Part shown: positions 1 through 5,104 of the stretch, one piece after another
Position numbering within the stretch: position 1 is the first letter of the stretch
How the letters are laid out: every line of letters starts with the position of its first letter
DNA from: Deltaproteobacteria bacterium
GTDB taxonomy: Bacteria; Myxococcota_A; Polyangia; Polyangiales; Houyiibacteriaceae
Assembly (NCBI GenBank): GCA_003647035.1
Contig: QMMB01000048.1
Coordinates: 1-11,834, forward strand
Direction of reading: 5' to 3'
Length of the DNA stretch: 11,834 nucleotides
Made by a program: the position numbers and the translations under genes
Notes under the pieces: generated by a model
The model's database searches: none
Seen by the model: the letters and a program-made list of their open reading frames with translations, nothing else
Told to the model about the DNA's origin: nothing

Positions 1-507
1 GCGAAAGACGTCGATGGCCTCCATCCCTTCAATGCGGGGCTCCTGGTAGTCGGCCGTAAAGGGCTGCGCCCATGCACGCCGAGCGGCTGCATGAAAATGC
101 TCGAGCACATCGGCTGCGACCCCAAGGGAAAGCGCGCTCTGGTCCTCGGCCGAAGCACGTTGGTCGGCAAGCCGATCGCGCTCATGCTCCTCGAAAAGCA
201 CGCCACCGTGACGATTGCTCATTCACGAACCGAAGACCTAGCCGACCGAGTCCGCGAGTCGGACATCCTGATCGCGGCAGTCGGCCGCACGAACCTCGTC
301 AAGGGTGACTGGGTGAAAGAAGGCGCAGTGGTGATCGACGTCGGCATCAATCGCCTCGACGACGGCAAACTCACCGGCGACGTAGACTTCGAAGGCGCGA
401 AGGAGCGCGCGGCACACATTACGCCGGTCCCAGGCGGCGTCGGCCCGATGACGATCGCCATGCTCCTAAGCAACACCGTAGACGCCGCCGAAGCGCGAAT
501 TCTGTAG
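1..507 (+). CDS. folD: Bifunctional methylenetetrahydrofolate dehydrogenase / methenyl-THF cyclohydrolase FolD (3' part)
   Basis: The reading frame is open from base 1 and gives 168 residues to the TAG at 505-507; roughly the first 115-120 residues of the usual 285-300 lie outside the window. FolD makes 10-formyl-THF from 5,10-methylene-THF in the cytosol, using NADP+. Visible signatures are KDVDGLHPFN at residues 2-11 (start of the family's second PROSITE-type region), RPCTPSG, the nucleotide-binding GRSTLVGKP with HSRT after it, VIDVGINRL, and the C-terminal PITPVPGGVGPMT-like motif (here HITPVPGGVGPMTIAML). Alignment from memory with E. coli FolD is nearly gap-free over this part. The catalytic Tyr/Lys of the N-terminal domain cannot be checked. 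The gene converges on parB. Nothing suggests that it is broken; it is cut only by the window edge. Confidence 0.97.
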   Translation, partial: AKDVDGLHPFNAGLLVVGRKGLRPCTPSGCMKMLEHIGCDPKGKRALVLGRSTLVGKPIALMLLEKHATVTIAHSRTEDLADRVRESDILIAAVGRTNLVKGDWVKEGAVVIDVGINRLDDGKLTGDVDFEGAKERAAHITPVPGGVGPMTIAMLLSNTVDAAEARIL

Positions 508-692
508 GAGCGGCAGCGCGAGCCCACAGGGCGAAGCCCGGCGCGAAAGCGCCGCCAAGCCCGAGCAAAGCAAAGGGCGCGGCAGGGAGGACTACGGGTG
601 GGGGTGGGCGAGACGGATGTAACTACACCAATCCAGGCAACCAGCTCACCAACCACCTCCCAAGACTTGCGCGGCAGCGCGTGTCCCGGCAG
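508..692. other. folD-parB convergent intergenic region with tandem stem-loops
   Basis: This is a 185-base gap between two convergent genes, with no supported gene in it. Two adjacent hairpins are visible: GGGC-GAA-GCCC at 529-539, and a 6-bp CGGCGC/GCGCCG stem at 539-554 closed by a GAAA (GNRA) tetraloop; they share base 539, so they are partly alternative. There is no T-run after either hairpin on either strand, so they are not classical intrinsic terminators, though they may still mark transcript ends or be a copy of a REP-like intergenic repeat. The 11-mer GCGGCAGCGCG occurs at both edges (510-520 and 671-681), as direct repeats. Confidence 0.45.
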
Positions 693-1547
693 TTAGTGCG
701 TCAGTTTCTCGATGAGGCGGTCTAGCTCGGCGAAGCTCGGGTGGCTGATTCGAACCTGGCCGCGTTCTTTGCCGCTTTCGTGGATCTTGGTGGACGAGCC
801 GAGGGCGCGGGAAAGGCGGCTTTCGAGATCGCGGACGTTGGTGCTTTTGCCTGCCTTCTTAGCGGAAACCGGATTGCCATCGCCTCTCGCAAGGCGCCTT
901 GCCTGACGCTCGACTTCTCGGACGCTCCAGCCCTTCGACACGGCGCTGCGGGCGAGCTTCTTCATGCTCGACACACTGGGCGCCGAGAGCAGGGCGCGGC
1001 CGTGGCCCTCGCTCAGCTCGCCGTCTTCGATCAGCGCCATGATGTCTTTCGGAAGCTTCAGTAGGCGCAACGCGTTCGCGACCGTCGACCGCTCCTTACC
1101 GACCTTGGTCGCAATCTCTTCCTGCGTGTGCCCGTAGTCGTCGGCCAACCGTTGAAAGGCTCGCGCTGTTTCCATTGCATTCAAGTCTTCACGCTGCAGG
1201 TTCTCGACGAGCGCCGCTTCGAACGCCGCTTCGTCGCCGAGGTTGTGCAAGAAGATGGGAACGTCTTTCAGGCCGGCTTGCTGCGCCGCTCGCCACCGGC
1301 GCTCGCCGGCAATGATCTCAAACCCGCCAGATGGGCGCTTGCGTACAAGTATCGGCTCGAGCACGCCGTGCTCGCGAATCGACGCCGCCAGTTCCGCCAA
1401 CCCCTCCGCCCCGATTCGCCCACGAGGCTGCATGCGCCCGGGGTGCAGGTCTTCGATGGCGGCATTGTTGTTCGCGGAGCGTTGCACGGCGGGCGGCGCT
1501 ACCGGGAGCAAGCCGTCCAACCCGCGCCCCAAACGTCTTCTCGCCAC
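693..1547 (-). CDS. parB: Chromosome partitioning protein ParB (Spo0J family CTPase/DNA clamp)
   Basis: 284 residues. ParB loads at parS sites, closes into a sliding clamp on CTP binding, recruits SMC and stimulates the ParA ATPase. Domains in order: the N-terminal ParA-interaction motif LGRGLDGLL (6-14); the ParB/sulfiredoxin CTPase domain (about 31-125) with GERRWRA (81-87) and ENLQREDLNAMETA (115-128); a helix-turn-helix central domain starting TQEEIATKVGKERSTV (141-156); a basic linker (about 200-236); and a C-terminal dimerisation domain (about 237-284). The length is normal. The start is GTG at 1547, whose G is the last base of the parA TAG, so the two genes overlap by one base and are likely translationally coupled. 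The stop is TAA at 693-695. No parS palindrome is visible in this window. Confidence 0.96.
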   Translation of the reverse strand: MARRRLGRGLDGLLPVAPPAVQRSANNNAAIEDLHPGRMQPRGRIGAEGLAELAASIREHGVLEPILVRKRPSGGFEIIAGERRWRAAQQAGLKDVPIFLHNLGDEAAFEAALVENLQREDLNAMETARAFQRLADDYGHTQEEIATKVGKERSTVANALRLLKLPKDIMALIEDGELSEGHGRALLSAPSVSSMKKLARSAVSKGWSVREVERQARRLARGDGNPVSAKKAGKSTNVRDLESRLSRALGSSTKIHESGKERGQVRISHPSFAELDRLIEKLTH

Positions 1548-2317
1548 TAGGCTGCAGCCTCCAGATCGTCGAGCAACTCGCGCGCCAGATTCAAATACGT
1601 GTACGACCCGCGGGAGGAGGCATCGTACAAAATGACCGGTTTCCCGTGAGAAGGAGCCTCCGCAAGTCGCACGTTGCGCGGAATGATCGTGTCGTATACG
1701 CGAAAGTGACGACGCACTTCGGCCGCCACTTCGTTGGCTAGGTTGTTCCGCGAATCAAACATCGTGAGCAGCACACCATGAATTTCGAGGTGCTCGTTGA
1801 CCGATGCGCGGACTCGTTCGATAGTCCCCACGAGCTGCGACAACCCTTCGAGCGCGTAGTACTCGCACTGAAGTGGAACCATCACCATGTCCGCCGCCGT
1901 CAATGCGTTGATCGTCAACATGCCGAGCGACGGAGGACAATCGATGACGATGAAGTCGTAGTCGTCACGCACGGCGGCGAGCGCGTCGCGCAATCGCGTG
2001 GCGCTGTCATCGACTTGAAGGAGGTCGCGTTCAGCCCCGACCAAATCTTGGGTTGCCGAGATCACGTGCAAGTACGGCATCTGCGTCTCGTAGATCACGT
2101 CGGCGGTTTCGACTTCACCGAGCAAGAGCTCGTACGAGCCTTCCTGCTCCTCGTCGCCCGGACGGCACCCAACCCCGGTCGAAGCGTTGCCCTGCGGATC
2201 CAAATCGACCAACAGCACCCGCTGCTCCGCCACGGCAAGGCTTGCGCCTAGATTGACGGCCGTTGTCGTTTTCCCCACTCCGCCCTTTTGATTGGCAATC
2301 GCCACCACCCGACTCAT
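1547..2317 (-). CDS. parA: Chromosome partitioning ATPase ParA/Soj
   Basis: 256 residues, the size of small chromosomal Soj-type ParA proteins without an N-terminal DNA-binding extension. It is the nucleoid-bound ATPase that moves ParB-parS complexes. Visible motifs are the deviant Walker A KGGVGKTT (11-18, signature lysine 11 and catalytic lysine 16), the switch I / A' motif DLDPQGNAS (38-46), Walker B FIVIDCPPS (122-130), PLQCEYYALEGL (148-159) and the C-terminal IPRNVRLAEAPSHGKPV typical of Soj. The ATG at 2317 puts Walker A at the usual distance from the N-terminus. No Shine-Dalgarno sequence precedes it; a promoter-like element ends six bases upstream (see 2324-2352), so a leaderless message is possible. 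It is the first gene of the parA-parB pair. Confidence 0.97.
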   Translation of the reverse strand: MSRVVAIANQKGGVGKTTTAVNLGASLAVAEQRVLLVDLDPQGNASTGVGCRPGDEEQEGSYELLLGEVETADVIYETQMPYLHVISATQDLVGAERDLLQVDDSATRLRDALAAVRDDYDFIVIDCPPSLGMLTINALTAADMVMVPLQCEYYALEGLSQLVGTIERVRASVNEHLEIHGVLLTMFDSRNNLANEVAAEVRRHFRVYDTIIPRNVRLAEAPSHGKPVILYDASSRGSYTYLNLARELLDDLEAAA

Positions 2318-2323
2318 GGATTT

Positions 2324-2352
2324 CGTCTACCAGTGCCGGTGCATGGTTTCAA
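2324..2352 (-). promoter_or_regulatory. Candidate parA promoter (leaderless arrangement)
   Basis: On the minus strand, TTGAAA (2352-2347) is followed after 17 bases by TAGACG (2329-2324), and the parA ATG lies six bases beyond. The -35 matches 5 of 6 consensus bases and the -10 only 3 of 6. The spacing would place the transcription start at or next to the ATG. Inferred from sequence only. Confidence 0.35.
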
Positions 2353-2361
2353 TCTCGTCTG

Positions 2362-2460
2362 TTTTTTTGCCATCTCGATCCCGCTGGGTAGGGTGTGCTG
2401 CAGTGTAGGATAAAGTAGTCAGTTGCCATACCTACTCAGATTGGCGAGCTGGCAAAAAGG
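2362..2460 (+). repeat. Nested inverted repeat (long stem-loop) upstream of the 59-residue protein gene
   Basis: Outer arms 2364-2377 and 2445-2458 pair over 14 positions with one mismatch (2373/2449) and can be lengthened by two G-U pairs (2362-2363 with 2459-2460). Inner arms 2384-2392 and 2431-2439 pair over 9 positions with one G-U wobble. The loop is 2393-2430. The wobbles favour folding of the plus-strand transcript over the minus-strand one. The distal arm ends exactly where the Shine-Dalgarno sequence of the following gene begins (2459-2466), so it could act as a leader structure. It could equally be a DNA operator: TTGCCA occurs at 2367-2372 and 2423-2428, and inverted at 2450-2455. 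Confidence 0.55.
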
Positions 2461-2466
2461 GAGGGG
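2459..2466 (+). promoter_or_regulatory. Strong ribosome binding site
   Basis: GGGAGGGG ends two bases before the ATG at 2469; the GGAGG core (2460-2464) is four bases from it. It is the best Shine-Dalgarno match in the window and the main reason for accepting the short gene that follows. It sits against the distal arm of the inverted repeat. Confidence 0.75.
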
Positions 2467-2468
2467 AC

Positions 2469-2648
2469 ATGCGCCCTAGAGGACCAAAGAGCTATCAGAA
2501 CCTGGCCGAGTTCGAGCGCGAGGAATTGCGCCGGCATCACAAGGCCGGATGGTCTCTCGACGATCTGTATTCGGAGGCGTCCTTCGAACCGGGCGAGGAC
2601 GACTCGATCAGGAACGACGAGCCCAAAGAGCTCGACTTCGACTTCTAG
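2469..2648 (+). CDS. Small acidic protein of unknown function (59 residues)
   Basis: 59 codons from ATG at 2469 to TAG at 2646-2648. I do not recognise a family. The N-terminus is basic (MRPRGPKSYQNL), residues 13-35 look helical and charged (AEFEREELRRHHKAGWSLDDLYSE), and the C-terminal third is strongly acidic, ending KELDFDF. It has no signal peptide, membrane segment or cysteine. Support for a real gene comes from the very strong Shine-Dalgarno sequence, high third-position GC like its neighbours, and exact fit between parA and the next gene: its stop ends at 2648 and the convergent gene's stop starts at 2649. The basic head and acidic tail would fit a small regulator or adaptor that contacts nucleic acid or another protein, but that is a guess. 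It is divergent from parA across a structured 151-base region. Confidence 0.75.
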   Translation: MRPRGPKSYQNLAEFEREELRRHHKAGWSLDDLYSEASFEPGEDDSIRNDEPKELDFDF

Positions 2649-2885
2649 TCAGTCGAGCGGACCGCCGCCCGGCTGCAGCATGTGCTGCTCGTGGCCGAAG
2701 TTGGCATTGTTGTGCTGGGTCGGTCCGATGATCCCCTCGGCCATCGACCAGAGCAGGGCAAACGCCAGAGCGAGGGTCACGAAGCTCAGGACGATGAGCC
2801 GGGGCCCCGTCCAGAAGGCCTCTTCCTTTGCGGCGCGTGCGGCCATCGCATCGCTCATTGGGACGTTGTTGTACGTGTCTGACAT
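2649..2885 (-). CDS. Small single-pass membrane protein, function unknown (78 residues)
   Basis: 78 residues from the ATG at 2885 (MSDTYNN) to TGA at 2651-2649. The N-terminal 28 residues are polar with a helical Ala/Lys/Glu stretch (about 12-24). A hydrophobic segment (about 30-49, LIVLSFVTLALAFALLWSMA) forms one transmembrane helix. The C-terminal tail is rich in Asn, His and Gln, then Gly/Pro. The frame is open upstream to an ATG at 2930, but that longer start would overlap the candidate promoter. AGGG nine bases before 2885 is a weak ribosome site. No family is recognised. It is not a lipoprotein, because no cysteine is present. It is divergent from map and tail-to-tail with the 59-residue gene without any spacer. 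Orientation in the membrane cannot be fixed from the charges. Confidence 0.72.
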   Translation of the reverse strand: MSDTYNNVPMSDAMAARAAKEEAFWTGPRLIVLSFVTLALAFALLWSMAEGIIGPTQHNNANFGHEQHMLQPGGGPLD

Positions 2886-2917
2886 GAAAAAAGCCCTGTA
2901 AACCCTCTCGGACCGGC

Positions 2918-2946
2918 TACTTAGTGCCATCCGGACGATGGGTCAA
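2918..2946 (-). promoter_or_regulatory. Candidate promoter of the small membrane protein gene
   Basis: On the minus strand, TTGACC (2946-2941, 5 of 6 to consensus) is followed after 17 bases by TAAGTA (2923-2918, weak). A start near 2911 would give a leader of about 25 bases before the ATG at 2885. The -10 is poor, so this is only a candidate. Confidence 0.25.
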
Positions 2947-2969
2947 ACCAGTCGCAAAAGGGCCCAAAC

Positions 2970-2997
2970 TCGACAATTTGCGACGCCGTCTTACAAC
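2970..2997 (+). promoter_or_regulatory. Candidate map promoter
   Basis: TCGACA (2970-2975, 5 of 6 to TTGACA) and TACAAC (2992-2997, 4 of 6 to TATAAT) are 16 bases apart. A start near 3004 would give a leader of about 22 bases carrying the GAGGA at 3016-3020, which agrees with translation from the TTG at 3026 rather than from the GTG at 2924. Confidence 0.35.
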
Positions 2998-3015
2998 CGC
3001 TACGGCCCCGCGCCC

Positions 3016-3020
3016 GAGGA
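3016..3020 (+). promoter_or_regulatory. Ribosome binding site that decides the map start
   Basis: GAGGA lies five bases before TTG at 3026. The alternative starts, GTG at 2924 and ATG at 3044, have no comparable site. Confidence 0.55.
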
Positions 3021-3025
3021 ATCCT

Positions 3026-3883
3026 TTGTCTGCAATCGAGCTCATGAGCCCCCGCATGCTCCAGGACATGCGGGCTTCCTGCCAACTGGCGGCGGACTGC
3101 CTGACGGCGGTCGGGGCGATCATCCGCCCTCGGCTCGCGACCCACGAGATCGACGCGTTCGTCCATGAGTACATCACCTCGCGCGACGCCTACCCGTCGC
3201 CCTTGAACTACAAAGGCTTCCCGAAAAGCGTCTGTACGAGCATCAACGACTGCGTATGTCACGGCATCCCAGGAGACCAAGTGGTCGAGGACGGGGACAT
3301 CGTCAACGTGGATGTGACCACGTACTTGCCGAAGGAGCACGGGTACCACGGCGACACCAGCGTGACCTTCTACGTGGGCGTGCCCAGCAAGGAAGCCATC
3401 CTGGTCACCGAGACCGCCCGCCGGTGCCTCGAGCTCGGCATCGCTGAGGTGAAACACGGCAAGCGGATCGGCGACATCGGCGCGGCGATCCAAGGGTACG
3501 CAGAGGGCAAGGGCTGCTCCGTGGTCCGTGACTACGTAGGGCACGGGGTCGGACGCGAGTTCCATATGCCTCCGCAGATTCCGCACTTTGGCCGGCGCGG
3601 CAAAGACAAGCGTATGAAGGCCGGCATGGTTTTCACCATCGAACCGATGATCAACATCGGCGGCTACCAAACCGAGGTTCTGGACGACGAGTGGACGGTG
3701 CTCACGATGGACCGTTCGCTCTCCGCGCAGTTCGAGCACACCGTCTGGGTGACCCGCGAAGGCGCCGAGGTGCTGACCACCCGCAAGGACGTCGTGCCCA
3801 ACAGCGAAGACAAGCCCTGGGCCGACGTCGGCCCGCTTTCGTCGCCGGCTGCTTGGAACGCCAAACAAGAAAAAACGGGCTGA
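3026..3883 (+). CDS. map: Type I methionine aminopeptidase
   Basis: 285 residues from TTG at 3026 to TGA at 3881-3883. It removes the initiator methionine from nascent proteins in the cytosol using a two-metal site. The five ligands can be placed at D96 (VNVDVT), D110 (HGDTS), H173 (GHGVGREFH), E206 (FTIEPM) and E237 (QFEHT); the substrate-contact histidine is H79 in CHGIPG. These positions are within two of the E. coli enzyme, where the histidine is also residue 79, and the N-terminus MSAIELMSPRMLQDMR aligns with the E. coli start. This, together with GAGGA five bases upstream, is why I prefer TTG 3026. The frame stays open to a GTG at 2924 (319 residues), but the extra 34 residues have no zinc-finger or SEC-C motif and no ribosome site. 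ATG at 3044 would cut the first helix. A terminator overlaps the stop. Confidence 0.93.
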   Translation: MSAIELMSPRMLQDMRASCQLAADCLTAVGAIIRPRLATHEIDAFVHEYITSRDAYPSPLNYKGFPKSVCTSINDCVCHGIPGDQVVEDGDIVNVDVTTYLPKEHGYHGDTSVTFYVGVPSKEAILVTETARRCLELGIAEVKHGKRIGDIGAAIQGYAEGKGCSVVRDYVGHGVGREFHMPPQIPHFGRRGKDKRMKAGMVFTIEPMINIGGYQTEVLDDEWTVLTMDRSLSAQFEHTVWVTREGAEVLTTRKDVVPNSEDKPWADVGPLSSPAAWNAKQEKTG

Positions 3884-3902
3884 CGACTCAGTCGCCAGCC
3901 CG
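3869..3902 (-). terminator. Intrinsic terminator, probably bidirectional
   Basis: CGGGCTG (3876-3882) pairs with CAGCCCG (3896-3902). After one mismatch, CGACT (3884-3888) pairs with AGTCG (3890-3894). On the minus strand the hairpin is followed by TTTTTTCTTG (from 3875 downwards), a classic U-tract ending the lipoprotein transcript. On the plus strand only a short CATTTC follows, so termination of map there is weaker. The hairpin includes the map stop codon. Confidence 0.85.
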
Positions 3903-3925
3903 CATTTCACGTCATAGATGGCGCG

Positions 3926-4657
3926 CTAGGGACAGACCACTTCCACCCCGGTGAACACCTTCTGTTGGGATGGATAGGCGACGCCAGCAGGATCGGGTGG
4001 GCAGGCGGCACCACCCGGGTTCGTGGCCGTCGGCATCACGTCGGCGCCGATGTCCACGTTGGCAAAGAGGACGATGGTGTCGCCGCCCGGGAGGAGCTCG
4101 TTTCCGAGAACCGGGTCGCCATCGGCATTGAACACGAACGCAAAGTCATAGTTGACCCCGAGCTCGGCTGCCTCTCCGCCTGCAGGGACCTCCATGTCGA
4201 ACTCCACGACGACCATGGCCTTCGTGGGATCGATCGTCTCCATCAGCGCGTCGGCGACGCCAGCGACCAAAGCGTCAGGAACCACTTCGGTGTCGACCAT
4301 GTCGATGCCTCCCGCTGGCACGTTACCCGTGAGCAGCTCACCCCAGGCGTCGGCAGCGGTCGTCAAGAACCTGCCGATGCCCACCGGAGCCTCGATCGAA
4401 AACGAGCCATCCATGCCGCTCACCGTCGACGTCGTCGTTCCAACGACCGCCACGGTCGCTCCCGCGAGCGGCGTGGAGTCATCCTCCAACGCGGCGCTGA
4501 ACACGGTCCCGCTCCCCGTGGCCGTGCCACCGCCACCCGATCCGCCGCTGCCACCGCTTCCCGCGGATCCACCGCCGCCACCGCTTCCCGAATCACCGCA
4601 GCCAACGAAACTGAAGATCAAACCCATGCTCAAAAACAACCCAGCGTAAGTACGCAT
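3926..4657 (-). CDS. Gly/Ser-linker lipoprotein with a carboxypeptidase-regulatory-like domain
   Basis: 243 residues from ATG at 4657, preceded by a G-rich Shine-Dalgarno (AGGGGGG) about six bases upstream; the frame extends upstream to 4780 but those residues are not signal-like. The signal peptide MRTYAGLFLSMGLIFSFVG ends at a lipobox SFVG-C with Cys20; Phe at -3 is a little unusual. Residues 21-44 are almost only Gly and Ser. Residues about 49-112 (GTVFSAAL...PLAGATVAVVG...DGSFSIEAP) resemble the CarboxypepD_reg / SdrD-type beta-sandwich fold. The rest (about 113-243) is acidic and beta-rich, with FDMEVPAGGEA and VNYDFAFVFNADGDPV. It carries two C-terminal cysteines (AACPP and VEVVCP) that could form a disulfide. 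The protein is probably anchored to the outer membrane or facing the periplasm; no enzymatic motif is seen. Such long Gly/Ser linkers are common in Myxococcota lipoproteins. It is the last gene before the terminator at 3869-3902. Confidence 0.85.
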   Translation of the reverse strand: MRTYAGLFLSMGLIFSFVGCGDSGSGGGGGSAGSGGSGGSGGGGTATGSGTVFSAALEDDSTPLAGATVAVVGTTTSTVSGMDGSFSIEAPVGIGRFLTTAADAWGELLTGNVPAGGIDMVDTEVVPDALVAGVADALMETIDPTKAMVVVEFDMEVPAGGEAAELGVNYDFAFVFNADGDPVLGNELLPGGDTIVLFANVDIGADVMPTATNPGGAACPPDPAGVAYPSQQKVFTGVEVVCP

Positions 4658-4713
4658 ATGTCCCCCCTGCTTGTAAACGGGGCATGCTAGCAACCCTGAG
4701 AGGGCGCCGCCAA

Positions 4714-4726
4714 ATTGACGGTCAAT
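4714..4726. promoter_or_regulatory. Perfect 13-bp palindrome between the lipoprotein and Rieske genes
   Basis: ATTGAC-G-GTCAAT is a perfect 6-1-6 inverted repeat, 57 bases upstream of the lipoprotein ATG and 17 bases past the Rieske stop. It contains TTGACC on the minus strand, but no acceptable -10 lies 16-18 bases beyond it. It looks like an operator half-site pair; the binding protein is unknown. Confidence 0.35.
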
Positions 4727-4742
4727 GGGTCTCTGTGTCGAT

Positions 4743-5099
4743 CTAGCGAGAATCCGGCGCGTCCGACACGTAGAGATCACCGCGGTCTTCGCGGACGTAG
4801 AGCGGCTGCAGCGTCATCCCCTCACAGGGCCCGTCGACGCAATACCCGTCGTGCAAGCGGTACGTCGCGCCGTGCGTCCCGCAGATCAGGTGTGCGCCGT
4901 CCTCGCTCAACAGCTCGCCAGTCCCACCGTCGAGCGGCACCGGAAGATGGCGGCACAGGTTGCGGTAGGCCACGATGTCACCGCTCTCGTCCCGGAGCAG
5001 AAGCGCCAGGACAGGAAGACCATCGGCGTCAAGCCCGAGCCGCGCCGTGCGCACGGCTCCGTCACGCAGATCCTCCTCGCGGCACACCCACACCTCCAA
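4743..5099 (-). CDS. Small Rieske [2Fe-2S] ferredoxin-like protein
   Basis: 118 residues from TTG at 5099 to TAG at 4745-4743. Cluster ligands are C49-x-H51 (CRH) and C73-xx-H76 (CGTH), with HGATYRLHDG after them. Two more cysteines in GYCVDGPC (C87 and C92) match a family of soluble stand-alone Rieske proteins that share YRN.C.H and GPC.G. There is no signal or membrane segment, so it is probably a cytosolic electron carrier; its partner is unknown. The start is uncertain: TTG at 5108 overlaps the phosphatase TGA but sits one base from the GGGGAGG (5116-5110), while TTG 5099 has it ten bases upstream; GTG 5093 is also possible. The frame is open much further upstream, but that part is phosphatase DNA read out of frame. 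It is translationally coupled to the phosphatase. Confidence 0.85.
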   Translation of the reverse strand: MEVWVCREEDLRDGAVRTARLGLDADGLPVLALLLRDESGDIVAYRNLCRHLPVPLDGGTGELLSEDGAHLICGTHGATYRLHDGYCVDGPCEGMTLQPLYVREDRGDLYVSDAPDSR

Positions 5100-5104
5100 T
5101 GCGG

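Noticed and set aside
529..554. Intrinsic terminator for folD or parB
   Set aside because: The hairpins are not followed by a T-run on either strand.
2060..2070. CACGTG core inside parA as a parS site
   Set aside because: The flanks (ATCACGTGCAA) do not form the 16-base palindrome of parS.
2318..2468. Replication origin next to parA
   Set aside because: It is AT-richer than its surroundings and contains TTATCCTAC on the minus strand, but there are no true DnaA boxes (TTWTNCACA) and no cluster, and dnaA, dnaN and gidA are absent.
2921..3910. Long minus-strand open frame opposite map
   Set aside because: It mirrors the MetAP codons in GC-rich DNA; its translation has no recognisable motif, while map has all metal ligands.
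3965..4690. Plus-strand open frame opposite the lipoprotein gene
   Set aside because: The opposite strand encodes a signal peptide, lipobox and ordered domain; this frame is compositionally arbitrary.
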